A stretch of 64,000 bases of DNA from Geminocystis sp. NIES-3709 (GTDB lineage: Bacteria > Cyanobacteriota > Cyanobacteriia > Cyanobacteriales > Cyanobacteriaceae), in contig NZ_AP014821.1 of the NCBI RefSeq assembly GCF_001548115.1, positions 806,001-870,000 on the forward strand. Reading direction: 5' to 3'. Below are positions 18,126-28,332 of the stretch, piece by piece; position 1 is the stretch's first letter; each line of letters starts with the position of its first letter. The position numbers and the translations under genes were made by a program. The notes beneath the pieces are model-generated. The model was not told the DNA's origin. It ran no database searches and saw nothing but the letters and a program-made list of their open reading frames with translations.

Positions 18126-18139
18126 TTAAGTATTTTTCC

Positions 18140-18589
18140 TCAATGGTTAAGTCTGAATTTTTTAGGAGTTTGTATAATTTTTTTTTGCAATGATTTCTTT
18201 ATATCTTCTAACTTTTTCTGATTATCGATCGGATTTCGTGGTTTCGGCAACTCATTATTAGGCCAACCTTCAACATCACTGCAAACACAGTTAGAATCTT
18301 GAACACCTATCTCAATCATCGGTATAGGCATATCACAACGGTAGCAATTGGTTATATCCCATTTCGGGGATAATAATTCTTGAATGCTTTGTACCGTGCC
18401 TTCTAAATAACAATCTCCTGTTTTCTTTTCTGCAATTAATGCCCAACATTCTTCAAATTCTACACTATAGCGATCGCCACTAATAATTTTAGAGGGTAAT
18501 AAAGAGATATTTCGACTAGGAATAATAATTTTTTTTCCCAGTTGAAACCAATATGCTAAGTATTTTTTAACTTCTGTTTCTGATGCCAT
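18140..18589 (-). CDS. Conserved hypothetical protein with cysteine pairs
   Basis: A 149-residue product from the ATG at 18589 (MASETEVKKYLAYWFQLGKK). It has an ICXX-type pattern: TNCYRCDMPIPMIEIG followed by SNCVCSDVEGWP, four to five cysteines that could bind zinc or form disulfides. The C-terminus is Lys-rich (LEDIKKSLQKKIIQTPKKFR). I recognise the pattern only as a conserved cyanobacterial protein of unknown function. No membrane segment. It stands alone between the MITE-like element and a 300-base AT-rich gap (18590-18888) in which I see nothing. Confidence 0.65.
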   Translation of the reverse strand: MASETEVKKYLAYWFQLGKKIIIPSRNISLLPSKIISGDRYSVEFEECWALIAEKKTGDCYLEGTVQSIQELLSPKWDITNCYRCDMPIPMIEIGVQDSNCVCSDVEGWPNNELPKPRNPIDNQKKLEDIKKSLQKKIIQTPKKFRLNH

Positions 18590-18888
18590 AATAAACAAGA
18601 ATTGAGTTTTTACCCATGCTAACTTTTTATGGGTAATATTGCCTAAATCTTCAACTAATTTCCATATTTCAATATTGATTTGATCTTTATTTTGACTCTA
18701 AAGTAAAAGAAATTTTCAGACTAGAAATATAATTTCTCCTACTTTTATTTAAGATTACACTTATTTAATAAATTAGATTTTAATAAATAAAATAGGTAAT
18801 AGTTATCATAATTGACGATTTATTACCTTAAATTAATTTTATTCCTAATTTTTAAAACTATTTACTAGAAATTTTAAATTTATATTAA

Positions 18889-19821
18889 TTATTTAATTTC
18901 AATACGGTTACGAAAATCATCGATCGTGCGTTGTAAACCTTCCTTGAGAGGAATAGTTGGTTGCCAACTTAAATAGTGCTTTGCTTTAGTAATATCAGGT
19001 TGACGTTGTTTGGGATCATCTTCTGGTAAAGGTTTGTAAACTAATTCAGCATCAGGATTAACCATTTCTTGAATAGTTTGCGCTAACTCTAAAATAGTAT
19101 ATTCCCCCGGATTACCTAAATTTACGGGCCCAATATAATCATTATTCATCAGACTCATTAAACCTTCGACTAAATCCGAAACATAGCAAAAACTGCGAGT
19201 TTGTAAACCATCTCCATAAATGGTTAAGGGAATCTTTCTAATCGCTTGGGCGATAAAATTACTAACTACTCTACCGTCTTTTTCTAACATTCTCGGGCCA
19301 TAAGTGTTGAAAATTCGTGCAACTCGTACTTCTAATTTATGTTCTCTATAATAGTCAAAGGATAAAGTTTCAGCAACTCGTTTACCTTCGTCATAACAAC
19401 TACGAATACCAATACAATTTACATTACCTCGATATTCTTCCGGTTGAGGATGTACATCTGGATCTCCATACACTTCAGAGGTGGAAGCTAATAAAAACCT
19501 AGCTTTAACTCGTTTTGCTAACCCCAACATATTTAACGTACCCATCACATTTACTTTAATCGTTTTGACGGGGTTAAATTGGTAATGAATAGGGGAAGCA
19601 GGACAGGCTAAATGATAAATTTGATCTACTTCTAAGCGGATCGGTTCGGTAATATCGTGACGAATTAACTCGAAACGAGGATGATTAAACCATTGTTGAA
19701 TATTATTTTTTGTCCCCGTATAAAAATTATCTAAACATAATACTTCATGTCCTTGTTCCATAAGTCGATCGACTAAATGAGATCCGACAAATCCAGCACC
19801 ACCAGTAACTAAAATTCTCAT
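18889..19821 (-). CDS. UDP-glucuronate decarboxylase (UDP-xylose synthase), SDR family
   Basis: Extended short-chain dehydrogenase of 310 residues that converts UDP-glucuronate to UDP-xylose for surface polysaccharides. The Rossmann motif is [35 protein letters not shown] is diagnostic of the UXS group, as are the catalytic SYDEGKR-type residues ([15 protein letters not shown], with Tyr and Lys) and [10 protein letters not shown]. Cysteine replaces serine before DEGKR-Tyr in SCYDEGKR, as in other members. It is a single-gene unit between AT-rich gaps. Confidence 0.93.
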   Translation of the reverse strand: MRILVTGGAGFVGSHLVDRLMEQGHEVLCLDNFYTGTKNNIQQWFNHPRFELIRHDITEPIRLEVDQIYHLACPASPIHYQFNPVKTIKVNVMGTLNMLGLAKRVKARFLLASTSEVYGDPDVHPQPEEYRGNVNCIGIRSCYDEGKRVAETLSFDYYREHKLEVRVARIFNTYGPRMLEKDGRVVSNFIAQAIRKIPLTIYGDGLQTRSFCYVSDLVEGLMSLMNNDYIGPVNLGNPGEYTILELAQTIQEMVNPDAELVYKPLPEDDPKQRQPDITKAKHYLSWQPTIPLKEGLQRTIDDFRNRIEIK

Positions 19822-20033
19822 ATAATTCCCATGTGAAGAATTTACAATTAATCTATAAATACCTGAGCAAAATTATTGATATAGTAACAACGGGTTTAAG
19901 AAGAGACTAAAGTCTTTTACTCTGCCTGTAAACCTTTGAAAAACAATAATCATTTATTTTGCACACCTACTTAAATTAACCTTTATTGGTTACTGTGAGC
20001 AAATTTTTTGATCAATTAAATACTTAAAACCCT

Positions 20034-20255
20034 ATGGAATCTTTAAATATTAAATCAGGTGATCGAGTGAGAGTAATCGAGTTACCACCGTATATCAAAA
20101 CGGCGGATCCTATGCCCATGTTACGATCGTCTAAAGTAATTTGTGTGGGAGAAGAAGGAATTATTTTAAATCCTCGCCCTGCTGGTTATTGGGCAATTCG
20201 TTTTACTCAAGGTGCTTTTTTATTGGAGAATAAATATTTTCAATTAATTAACTAA
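20034..20255 (+). CDS. sipA: SipA, NblS/Hik33-interacting regulator (DUF3148)
   Basis: A 73-residue beta-barrel-type protein. The core SGDRVRVIELPPYIKTADPM with PML and EEGIILNPRPAGYWAIRF and GAFLLENKY matches SipA (Ssl3451 in Synechocystis). SipA binds the histidine kinase NblS (Hik33) and modulates responses to light and nutrient stress. Its 3' end overlaps the convergent HNH gene by eight bases. Confidence 0.93.
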   Translation: MESLNIKSGDRVRVIELPPYIKTADPMPMLRSSKVICVGEEGIILNPRPAGYWAIRFTQGAFLLENKYFQLIN

Positions 20256-20490
20256 AATGACGGCGAAAACGGAGATCAAGATTAGCTTTTTTGTGTTGAT
20301 TACAATTAAGGCAAAGAGTCTGTAAATTACTCATATCATTACTTCCACCTTTCGCTAAGGGAATAATATGATCAATACTTAAAGTAGTTTCTTCAAGTTT
20401 TTTTCCACAACTTTGACACTGATATTTATCTCGATTATAAATATATTTTCTCACTTCGATCGGGATAAGAATACGGGGAGTTTTTTCCAT
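20248..20490 (-). CDS. HNH endonuclease family protein
   Basis: An 80-residue protein from the ATG at 20490 (MEKTPRILIPIEVRKYIYNR). It carries the HNH fold: YQCQSCGKKL, then LSIDHIIPLAKGGSNDMSNL, then LCLNCNQHKK. The two CxxC pairs bind zinc and the DH...N...H residues form the metal-dependent nuclease site. The IS630 copy ends 13 bases upstream of its start, so its original promoter or operon link is interrupted. Before insertion it lay about 17-20 bases downstream of the KGK gene. Confidence 0.88.
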   Translation of the reverse strand: MEKTPRILIPIEVRKYIYNRDKYQCQSCGKKLEETTLSIDHIIPLAKGGSNDMSNLQTLCLNCNQHKKANLDLRFRRHFS

Positions 20491-20503
20491 TTTTTTATAA
20501 TTA

Positions 20504-21455
20504 TAGTCATTAAAAATAAGAATGAGACACTTAACTGTCACAATAACTGCGGATTATTTCATCTAAACTAATATCTTCTTTACTATACATTCTTGCCCTT
20601 TTTAATGCACTAAAATCATGTTCAATATCATTAAAGTCAGGAGAATAAGTTGGCAAAAATATCACTTGATGCCCTGCATTTTCTACTAACTCTTTTATTT
20701 TATTTTTTCTATGAATTGGTGCATTATCCATGATCAGTATTGAAAATTCTTTCAGGGATGGTAATAAATATTTTACAAGCCACACTTCAAAACTTTCTGC
20801 ATTTAAACTTCCCCTGAAAATCATTGGTGCAATAAAGTCTCTTTCTTTTTTTCTTCTTCCTGCTACTAAACTTTCTCTTTTTCCTCGTTTTCCTTGCTTA
20901 TTTCCATAAATTTTTTTCCCTTTTTTTGACCATCCATAAATACAACTACTTTTTTCTTCAAACCCAGATTCGTCAATAAATACAAGACTTTTGATGCCAT
21001 GTTTTTTTACTAATTCTCTTATTGTTATTAAGTATTTTATTCTCTCTGTACTATTTCTCTCTCTATAGCGTAACTGTTTTTTTTTCTAGTAATCTTCATT
21101 CTTTTAAAAGCATAAGATATAGCGGGAACTGTTACTCCAAACTTGTTTGCTCTCTCAATTAATTTATCATCGGGATTTTCTATCACACCACGGTATAATG
21201 CTGACCAATTTAATTTGCGATGTCGATATTTCACGATAGTTGGTTTTAAATTTTCTCTGGTTAACCAGCGATATATTGAAGCTCTTGATACCCCGAAAAT
21301 TCTACTTGCTTTAGTTACACTACCTTTATTCTCTACATAGTCAATAACCTTTTCTCTCAATTCTAAATTATGATACATTATAGTATTAGTAAAATCTGAA
21401 TATTTGTTGATTTTAATTCTATCACTAACTGTCTCAGTGTTATTTTAAATAACTA
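20504..21455 (-). mobile_element. IS630-type insertion sequence, copy 2 (952 bp)
   Basis: It has the same length and ends as the copy at 2418-3369, and is flanked by a TA duplication (20502-20503 and 21456-21457). The few differences I noted include four missense positions in the transposase. It is inserted between the KGK gene and the HNH gene, which were adjacent on the same strand. Confidence 0.95.
20531..21378 (-). CDS. IS630-family transposase, copy 2, read through a -1 frameshift
   Basis: Same two-frame layout as the first copy: a helix-turn-helix frame (21378-21037) and a DDE frame reaching 20531, joined at the nine-A run. The catalytic motifs LVFIDESGFE, MDNAPIHRK and SPDFNDIEHDF are all intact. 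Substitutions relative to copy 1 include Asp to Tyr in VIDYVENKG, Asp to Gly in YRGVIENP, Gly to Val in ESFEVWLVKY, and Lys to Glu in KELVENAGH. Both copies look functional. Confidence 0.9.
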
Positions 21456-21460
21456 TAATC

Positions 21461-21772
21461 TTAATTTAATGATGATTCTTCAGGGCAAAATTCTACGGTA
21501 ACTTTCAATTTTAATTTGCCTTTTTGCCAACCTAAGCTACCAACTTTTAATACTTCTACGTCAACACCGTCATTAATCCATTTTTTACGATTATTATGAC
21601 TATTTTCTTTCTTTAAATCATTATTAGATATATCGATTAATTTACATTTAATACCTTCAAGTAAATATCCCAATTTAAACATAGATTGTCCCACATAAAA
21701 GCGATGTACATCTTCATCGATAATATTAATAGCGTGGGCTTCATTTTCCAAAGGTTGATAATTTTCTGACAT
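21461..21772 (-). CDS. KGK domain protein
   Basis: A 103-residue protein. The C-terminal segment KWINDGVDVEVLKVGSLGWQ then KGKLKLKVTVEFCPEE is the KGK domain, a small family seen mainly in cyanobacteria and of unknown function. The N-terminus (NIIDEDVHRFYVGQSMFKLG) also fits. It is 43 bases downstream of the Uma2 gene on the same strand, with the IS630 copy starting six bases after its stop. Confidence 0.8.
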   Translation of the reverse strand: MSENYQPLENEAHAINIIDEDVHRFYVGQSMFKLGYLLEGIKCKLIDISNNDLKKENSHNNRKKWINDGVDVEVLKVGSLGWQKGKLKLKVTVEFCPEESSLN

Positions 21773-21815
21773 GACTTAATTTGATTTTTGACTTACACAA
21801 AAAATTATATAATAT

Positions 21816-22376
21816 TTAATCTAAATCTTCATATAAACTAGAGACGGCACAATTAAAATTAACACTTTTTATTACTAAATTTTCTTCTTCAGAAAAAGAC
21901 TCTAATATCCACAAATTATTATCTTGTTTTGTGAATGAATCTACTCTTTTTTTACTTTGAGAAATAAGCACATATTCCCTTAAACTTTCTATTTTTCTAT
22001 AGTCAGCAAATTTGTCTCCTCGATCGAAAGATTCCGTACTATCGGAGAGAACTTCTATAATAATTTGAGGATATTTTTTATAATAATTTAAACCTTTATC
22101 TTCTTCACTACAAGTAACTATCACATCAGGATAATAAAACACATTTAAACGATCGATTCTTACCTTCATATCTGCATTATAAACCCGACAATTACTACCT
22201 TTCAAGTGACTTTTTAACAAAAAAAACATATTTCCTGCAATAGTAACATGAGCCGAACTTGCACCAGGCATTTCGTAAACCTCACCATTAATATATTCAT
22301 GTTTGATTAAATTAGTTTTTTCCTGAGATAAATATTCTTCGGAAGATAATTTTTTAACGTCTTGAATAGCTATCAT
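21816..22376 (-). CDS. Uma2-family endonuclease-like protein (DUF820)
   Basis: A 186-residue PD-(D/E)xK-fold protein, a family greatly expanded in cyanobacteria. HEYINGEVYEMPGAS gives the N-terminal Glu, VFYYPDVIVTC carries the catalytic Asp, and PQIIIEVLSDSTESFDRGDK carries the E...K pair. YRKIESLREYVLISQ is typical. Function in vivo is not known; roles in mobile DNA have been proposed. Confidence 0.88.
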   Translation of the reverse strand: MIAIQDVKKLSSEEYLSQEKTNLIKHEYINGEVYEMPGASSAHVTIAGNMFFLLKSHLKGSNCRVYNADMKVRIDRLNVFYYPDVIVTCSEEDKGLNYYKKYPQIIIEVLSDSTESFDRGDKFADYRKIESLREYVLISQSKKRVDSFTKQDNNLWILESFSEEENLVIKSVNFNCAVSSLYEDLD

Positions 22377-22511
22377 TTTATTTACCTAATTATTCTTATT
22401 TTATGGTTACTATAGCAAATATTTTTAGTTAATCTTCTGAATTTAATAGAAGAAGGGGGGAATATTATTCAACCCCTACAAACAAAAATGTTTGGTTTTA
22501 AAAACCTACTT

Positions 22512-24902
22512 TTAATTTGATTCGTTAATGTCAATTAATGGTAATTTTCGTTCGTAAACTTGCATGGCTTCTAAGCAATTATTAATGCTAGAAATCCCTT
22601 GATTATAAATTATACAATCTTCTTTTATTTCTGTCATTAATTGTTGATTATAAGCTAATTTTTCTTTGACTTCTTGTTCTAAATTTTGTTGTAAATTTTC
22701 TCTCGCTAAATCATATTGATCTAAAATATTTTCTCGTATTTGTTCTGCTAATGGTAATAAATTTGTCTTGAGAGTTTGATTAATTGATTGCCGAAAAACT
22801 TCTCGAATTGTTTTGTTTACTTTTGGCTCAAAATCCAATTTTAACAGTTGACGAATAGCTGGTTCTGCCTCTACCATTGCAGATACATCATAGGTTTGTG
22901 ATGTCTGTTTTAATGTCTCCCGAAATTGATAGATAGAAAATGTACCTTCACTATAAAACTGTGGTGTTTCTCTTACATATCGATCGCACTCTGTCGTAGC
23001 AACAGTTGTCAGACCGTAGTATAAATTATTCTCTAAAACATTGAATTGATTTTCAATGCCACTATCATTACCTAATAAACGATAAAGTTGACGATAACAA
23101 TCCTGTTGACGTACATCAAGAGTTAAATTAGTAATCAAGTTTTTAACTAAGTCTTTTAATTCTTCAACTAAAACATCTTCAAGGGAATTTGCAAGATAAT
23201 ATAAAGCCTCCACTAAAACTGCAATTAAAGGTGCTGTAGAGTTTCTAGGATGTGCTTTAACGGCTAAACTATAGGTATCACTCACTGAAAATGTTTGTAA
23301 TAATTCATCTAATCGATTGACAAAACGTGTTTGCATTTTATTAAAATCTTGATTAAATAACTTATTTTCTTGATTAACAATTTCGTTTATTTCTTTTTCT
23401 ATATAACGATAAAATTCATCGCCAATTTGCTGTAATTGAGTGTTTAAACGAGCTAATTCTTGTTGTTTCATTGCCTCAATTTCTTGAGGTTGACTATCTA
23501 AATCTGTTTGTTGATTTTGATAAAATTTCTTGATAGCAATGGCAATAGGTTGTAAATCATCAGCTAAATTAGTAAATAATTGTGGTCTTTTTTCTTCTGT
23601 TAAATAACGGGTAATTTCTTGTTTAAAATTATCAATTCCACTATCATTTATTAACTGATCAATTAAGGGCATTCCCCATTCACTTAAAATTCTTAAATAG
23701 TTTTGATTAGGGGTTTCATAACCATGGACAGAAACTTTAAAATTAGTGCGAGTTAATTTACCAGAGACACAGTAGTTATTAAATTCACTAATGAATTGAG
23801 GGGTTTCTTCTTCTCCTCCTAATCCTTTTATACTGTCTTTAAATATGCTATCTAATCCGAATCGATCGTTAAAGGAAGTTTTCTTAATTTGTGTGCCATA
23901 AAAACCTAATAATCCACTGGTTTTATAGACTCGATTTGTGTGATTAAATTCTGTAGCAATTAAATGCTCTAATCGTTGTCTTAATTGACCAGAAGACCAT
24001 GTTTCATCAATGCGATTAAACATATAAAAAACTCGATCTCTGATAGCAGGATTAGATTTAATTTTTTCTAATAAATTCGTCTCCGCTTGAGTTAATTCTC
24101 CGGCAGAAGCTGGTTTTAAGACACAAACAACAAGAGAAGTATCAGGATTTTCGATTTTATCATAGGCTAACTTGGCATCTTTTTGAATGGGAGCATCGAT
24201 ACCGGGTAAGTCAACCAAAACGTTGCCATCTTCAAGGAGGGGATGATGACAATAATAATCAAGACGTTTTAAGACAGCTGAATTTTTGCCTCGACGAGCA
24301 TAAGTTGCCGCTTCTGTGAGATTATTAAAGTTAAATTGCTCCATTGAATAAGTAGCATTAGTATCAAGTTTAATTTTGTCTTTGTTGTCCTCAAAACCTT
24401 CTAATAATAGGTTTAAAGCGTTAGCTTGTTTTGCTTCTTCTGACTTGTTAATTCCCCCTTCTTGGTTGATAATTTGTTGGGCTTCTTGCCTTAATTGTTC
24501 AATAACATGAATTTGATTAACGTAAATATCGGTTAAGTTGATATTTAAGCGCTTAGAAATCATCAAAATTTGCTCAATAATTTCATTTTCACTCAAGAAC
24601 GTTAATACTACTTTTTCCTTTTGTGGAGGTGCATATTCGATGTAACATTCAATTCCCGTAGCGTGACCTTCTGCACTATATAATAATTCACGTCCTAATA
24701 AAGCATTGATTAACATCGATTTTCCGGCACTAAACGCACCGGCAAAAACTATCTCGAAACGAGGAGATATAGCTTTTCTCAGAGATGTTTCTAATTGGGA
24801 AGTATCTTGATGCGATCGAAGTTGTGGATTTTTTTGCAATAATTCAAGTATTTGACTAACTTGGGAAGCCAAATTAAGACATTGGGGAGGAATTTTTGTC
24901 AT
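22512..24902 (-). CDS. Bacterial dynamin-like GTPase
   Basis: A large 796-residue GTPase. G1 is FAGAFSAGKSMLINALLG, the switch region has the conserved Thr in EGHATGIECYIEY, G3 is LVDLPGIDAP, and G4 is MFNRIDETW. A long helical stalk follows, rich in Gln and Glu (residues about 470-790). Family members act at membranes in fusion, repair or phage defence. I see no obvious transmembrane paddle; the hydrophobic stretch APLIAVLVEALYYLANSLED could be the membrane-facing tip. It is monocistronic as far as can be seen; bacterial pairs of dynamin genes are common but no second one is here. Confidence 0.85.
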   Translation of the reverse strand: MTKIPPQCLNLASQVSQILELLQKNPQLRSHQDTSQLETSLRKAISPRFEIVFAGAFSAGKSMLINALLGRELLYSAEGHATGIECYIEYAPPQKEKVVLTFLSENEIIEQILMISKRLNINLTDIYVNQIHVIEQLRQEAQQIINQEGGINKSEEAKQANALNLLLEGFEDNKDKIKLDTNATYSMEQFNFNNLTEAATYARRGKNSAVLKRLDYYCHHPLLEDGNVLVDLPGIDAPIQKDAKLAYDKIENPDTSLVVCVLKPASAGELTQAETNLLEKIKSNPAIRDRVFYMFNRIDETWSSGQLRQRLEHLIATEFNHTNRVYKTSGLLGFYGTQIKKTSFNDRFGLDSIFKDSIKGLGGEEETPQFISEFNNYCVSGKLTRTNFKVSVHGYETPNQNYLRILSEWGMPLIDQLINDSGIDNFKQEITRYLTEEKRPQLFTNLADDLQPIAIAIKKFYQNQQTDLDSQPQEIEAMKQQELARLNTQLQQIGDEFYRYIEKEINEIVNQENKLFNQDFNKMQTRFVNRLDELLQTFSVSDTYSLAVKAHPRNSTAPLIAVLVEALYYLANSLEDVLVEELKDLVKNLITNLTLDVRQQDCYRQLYRLLGNDSGIENQFNVLENNLYYGLTTVATTECDRYVRETPQFYSEGTFSIYQFRETLKQTSQTYDVSAMVEAEPAIRQLLKLDFEPKVNKTIREVFRQSINQTLKTNLLPLAEQIRENILDQYDLARENLQQNLEQEVKEKLAYNQQLMTEIKEDCIIYNQGISSINNCLEAMQVYERKLPLIDINESN

Positions 24903-25017
24903 GAAATGATAGTCTAATAAAGTTTCATGTTACTATCATATATTAGAGATTATGTAAAAACAGGAAATTTCAAGATTTAATTAATAATTGTTAATTTGAT
25001 TTTGGGGAATACAATTT

Positions 25018-25734
25018 TTAAATTAAGTGTCCATCTTCCAATTCAATAATTCTCTCCGCTACGTCTAAAATACGATCGTCATGGGTAACAATAAGAATCG
25101 TACAACCTTGCTCTTTTGCCAATTTTTGCATAATTTCCACCACATCTCGACCAGATTTACTATCTAATGCCGCCGTAGGCTCATCGGCTAAAACTAGCTT
25201 GGGGTGAGACACTAAGGCACGAGCGATCGCAACTCTTTGTTTTTGTCCTCCCGATAAATTATCAGGGTAGTAATCAACTCTGTCACCTAATCCCACAGCA
25301 GTTAACATTTCGATCGATTTTTCTTTGGCTTCTTTAGGAGAATATTGTGAATGTAGCTCGATCGACATTTGTACATTTTGTCTAGCAGTAAGGGATTTTA
25401 ATAAATTATGAGCTTGGAAAATATAACCAATATTTCTTCTAGTTTGAATTAATAAATTATTATTAGCATGAATTAATTGTTTACCAAAGACTTTCAAACT
25501 ACCATGACTGGCAGTTCTTAAAGCTCCCATTAACGTTAACAAAGTAGTTTTTCCTGAGCCAGAAGGCCCTTTCATAATAAGTACTTCTCCTTTTTTTAAA
25601 GTTAAATTAATATCAAAAAGAGTTTGTTTTTTAATATTATTATTACTATAATAAAAGTCTAAATGTTCTATCTCAACAACCTTATCATTATCTAACAAAC
25701 TAATATCATTCGAGATTTCTGTTAAAGTAATCAT
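25018..25734 (-). CDS. DevA-family ABC transporter ATP-binding protein
   Basis: A MacB/LolD-type ATPase of 238 residues. Walker A is MKGPSGSGKTTLLTLMGAL, the Q-loop is FQAHNLL, the signature is LSGGQKQRVAIARALV, and Walker B is LVLADEPTAALD. FDINLTLKKGEVLI and LDVAERIIELEDGHL fit the DevA group, which works with DevB/DevC to export glycolipids in heterocystous strains and other products elsewhere. No devB/devC lies beside it; the neighbour upstream is a small membrane protein. Its partners must be elsewhere. Confidence 0.83.
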   Translation of the reverse strand: MITLTEISNDISLLDNDKVVEIEHLDFYYSNNNIKKQTLFDINLTLKKGEVLIMKGPSGSGKTTLLTLMGALRTASHGSLKVFGKQLIHANNNLLIQTRRNIGYIFQAHNLLKSLTARQNVQMSIELHSQYSPKEAKEKSIEMLTAVGLGDRVDYYPDNLSGGQKQRVAIARALVSHPKLVLADEPTAALDSKSGRDVVEIMQKLAKEQGCTILIVTHDDRILDVAERIIELEDGHLI

Positions 25735-25793
25735 AATTTATAAAAAAATTTTTCAGTTAATAATTTTAATTAATTAAATAGATATTTTTTATA

Positions 25794-26201
25794 TTAAATA
25801 TTAATAAAATTTTGTAAATATTTAATCCATTTTACTGCTAAATTAACATCAGTAAAAGGTACATTTATTAAATTATTATCGATTAATAAAAACTGCAAAT
25901 TAGCCTCTCCTCGATCGGGCGAACTATCAATATTTACTATTTTATTTTTAATAGTTAAATCAATTTTAGCTATATTTTGCAATGAAAAAGTTTGCAGATC
26001 TATAATACCTTTAGGAGTAGGTTTTCCCCATGTAATTAAATTTCCTTTTTTCCCTAAAACGGAATAAATGTCATATTTTGCATTATCAAATTGTTCAGCC
26101 CAAAGTTTATAAGCCTCAACTTTTTCATATTCTTTTTTGCCGGTGATAGCTAGCCAGATAAAAACCACTAACAGAGGCAACCACAATAAACCACGTTCCA
26201 T
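25794..26201 (-). CDS. Conserved hypothetical protein with one N-terminal membrane anchor
   Basis: A 135-residue product. GLLWLPLLVVFIWLAITG near the N-terminus is a membrane anchor. The remainder is a beta-rich soluble domain (YDIYSVLGKKGNLITWGKP, IVNIDSSPDRGEANLQFLLI) ending VKWIKYLQNFINI. I recognise it only as a cyanobacterial protein of unknown function. It lies 59 bases upstream of the DevA-type gene on the same strand. Confidence 0.65.
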   Translation of the reverse strand: MERGLLWLPLLVVFIWLAITGKKEYEKVEAYKLWAEQFDNAKYDIYSVLGKKGNLITWGKPTPKGIIDLQTFSLQNIAKIDLTIKNKIVNIDSSPDRGEANLQFLLIDNNLINVPFTDVNLAVKWIKYLQNFINI

Positions 26202-26290
26202 GTTAAAATTGGCAACAAAAATTAAATAAGACTACCATAGAATAAAATTAGTCTATCAAAAATATAGATTTACTAACTAAGAATAATTAT

Positions 26291-26986
26291 ATGACTTCTT
26301 ATACAACTTCCTCCGCTAGAGCCGAAATGAATGAATTGAGACGACTCAAAACTTTACTCCCCCCAGAATTGCAGAGTTGGGTGATGATAGAAGCATCTAC
26401 GGAAGTTAATCCCCCTTTAATCCGCAGTGAAGAATTAGGCAAAGACGAAGTAGAAATTCAAATTGACTTAGCAAAGTGGGAAAACTTGGCAATTGATCAA
26501 CGAAATTTGATGTTTTGGCATGAAGTAGCCCGTATTCAAAATGATAGTATTCCCCGAGAAGGTTGGGAAATGGCCGCCTTAGCGATTGGTTTAGGTGGTG
26601 CGGTAGGTGAGTTGTGGGTACAGGATGGTTTATTGTTATTATTAGCATTAGGTTTATGTAGTATTTCTGGTTATCGACTTTGGCAGAAAAATAATGGTGA
26701 CAAGAATCTCAAGGAAGCCATCGAAGCAGATGAAAAAGCGATTATTATTGCCACTCGTTTCGGTTATTCTATGAAAAATGCTTATCAAAGTTTAGGTAGT
26801 GCATTTAAAACTTTAATAGAACAAACTCCGAATCGTAGTCAACGAAAGAAATATGAAGAACGTTTACAAGCATTACGTCGTAGTGCGGCCAAAGCTAAAC
26901 AAAAACAAGATCAACCTTCAGAAAATCAACCCTTGAAGACTCCTCCTGTTCGATCGAGAAGTAGTGCTAGAATGAAAAATATTTAG
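26291..26986 (+). CDS. DUF3318 domain membrane protein
   Basis: A 231-residue protein. ARAEMNELRRLKTLLPPELQ and the HEVARIQNDSIP motif are typical of the cyanobacterial DUF3318 family. Two hydrophobic segments around residues 95-130 (AALAIGLGGAVGELW; LLLLLALGLCSISGYRLW) are probably membrane-spanning. The C-terminus is Lys/Arg/Pro-rich. Function unknown. Confidence 0.8.
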   Translation: MTSYTTSSARAEMNELRRLKTLLPPELQSWVMIEASTEVNPPLIRSEELGKDEVEIQIDLAKWENLAIDQRNLMFWHEVARIQNDSIPREGWEMAALAIGLGGAVGELWVQDGLLLLLALGLCSISGYRLWQKNNGDKNLKEAIEADEKAIIIATRFGYSMKNAYQSLGSAFKTLIEQTPNRSQRKKYEERLQALRRSAAKAKQKQDQPSENQPLKTPPVRSRSSARMKNI

Positions 26987-27014
26987 GGAATGAGGAATGA
27001 GTAATAAGGAATAA
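26987..27014. repeat. Heptamer short tandem repeat after the DUF3318 gene
   Basis: Four heptamers, GGAATGA, GGAATGA, GTAATAA, GGAATAA, starting one base after the stop codon. Confidence 0.7.
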
Positions 27015-27085
27015 GGAATTTTTAACATAACCCACTTTGAAATTTATTTCAAATCTAATAGTGAAAGTCAGCTAAAGCGACTATG
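27015..27085 (+). repeat. Dispersed palindromic repeat, copy A
   Basis: GGAATTTTTAACATAACCCA, then the palindrome TTTGAAATTTATTTCAAA, then AATAGTGAAAGTCAGC. It matches, in opposite orientation, the repeat at 28333-28402 on the other side of the glycosyltransferase gene. Confidence 0.65.
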
Positions 27086-27155
27086 AGCAATTAACTGTTC
27101 ACTAAAAACTCATTATCTCTTTCCATTCTCAACTTTTCATTTATAAAAATTTTTG

Positions 27156-28268
27156 TTAGTTTAAATATTTTTTGATGACTTCAACAGTGTCTTTTCCCGT
27201 TTTTTCCCAACTAAATTTTTTAGCTCTTTTTAAACCTAATTCTATCAGTTGTGATCGAAGTTGATCATCTTCAGCCATTTGATTCATAGCTGAACTAATA
27301 CTGTTAATATTGTGGGGATTAACTAATAATCCTGCCTCTCCTACTACCTCTGGTAAAGAAGATATATTAGAAGTAATAACAGGAGTACCACAAGCTATCG
27401 ACTCTAATACAGGAAAACCGAAACCTTCCCAAAGAGTAGGAAAGACAAGAGCTTGAGCTTGATTAAGTATTCGTGGTAAATCTTCAGAAGAAACATAATC
27501 TAAAAATTTTACTTGATTTTCAATTCCAAGTTCGATGGATTGTTGTTGTAAAAATGGAGTATATCGATCGTCAGAAGGCCCTGCTAACCATAACTCATAA
27601 TTTTTCTGATATTTAAACTTAGCAAAAGCCGAGATAATTTTACTAACATTCTTATGAGGATCATGTCGGCCTAAATAGAGAAAATAAGGAATTTTGTCGT
27701 GGGGTTTTAATGAGTCTAAAACCTTAAAATTTTCAGGATTATAACCTAAGTAAATAGGTGTTATTTTTTGAGCCCGAATATGAAAATAATTGATAATATC
27801 ATCAGCCGTTGCTTGGGAATTGCAGATAATATGTTCGGCTTGTTGACAAACTTGGGGAATATAATAACGAAAGTAAGGAGTTAGAGGAGATTTTTTCTTC
27901 GGAAAACGAATAGGGATTAAATCATGTACCATAACAATCCCCCGACACTTAGAAAAAAGAGGCATTTCTGGCACAGGAGAAAATAATAAATTCGCCCTCA
28001 AATTATGATAAAGATTTGGTAACTGAAACTGAGTCCACTTTAATCGTAAAAAATGCCCTTTACTTCCATAATCAGGACTTAAATTTTCACTGATAAAAAT
28101 AGGATTTTGATAATTATCGTTAAGATATTTTTCCCCTAATAAACTTGTGTAGGGTAAAGAAGAAAAATAAGGTATGATATTATTAATATAATTGGTGATT
28201 CCCGTAGGTTTAGTCACCAACATTGACAAATTTAAAAGTAGTTTTTGAGATTTATCTATATTAGTCAA
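27156..28268 (-). CDS. Family 4 glycosyltransferase (GT-B)
   Basis: A 370-residue GT-B enzyme acting on surface glycans. The N-terminal acceptor domain has [11 protein letters not shown] and [20 protein letters not shown]. The C-terminal nucleotide-sugar domain starts [20 protein letters not shown] and has the [20 protein letters not shown] and [20 protein letters not shown] motifs, with the E-x7-E pattern retained. A retaining glycosyltransferase, likely mannosyl- or glucosyl-type; the acceptor is unknown. The gene is bracketed by two inverted copies of a dispersed repeat. Confidence 0.9.
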   Translation of the reverse strand: MTNIDKSQKLLLNLSMLVTKPTGITNYINNIIPYFSSLPYTSLLGEKYLNDNYQNPIFISENLSPDYGSKGHFLRLKWTQFQLPNLYHNLRANLLFSPVPEMPLFSKCRGIVMVHDLIPIRFPKKKSPLTPYFRYYIPQVCQQAEHIICNSQATADDIINYFHIRAQKITPIYLGYNPENFKVLDSLKPHDKIPYFLYLGRHDPHKNVSKIISAFAKFKYQKNYELWLAGPSDDRYTPFLQQQSIELGIENQVKFLDYVSSEDLPRILNQAQALVFPTLWEGFGFPVLESIACGTPVITSNISSLPEVVGEAGLLVNPHNINSISSAMNQMAEDDQLRSQLIELGLKRAKKFSWEKTGKDTVEVIKKYLN

Positions 28269-28332
28269 TATAATTTTTCACTGGATAGAGAAGAAGAATT
28301 GAAAATTAGGTTTTAGTCAATAGTCATTGCTA

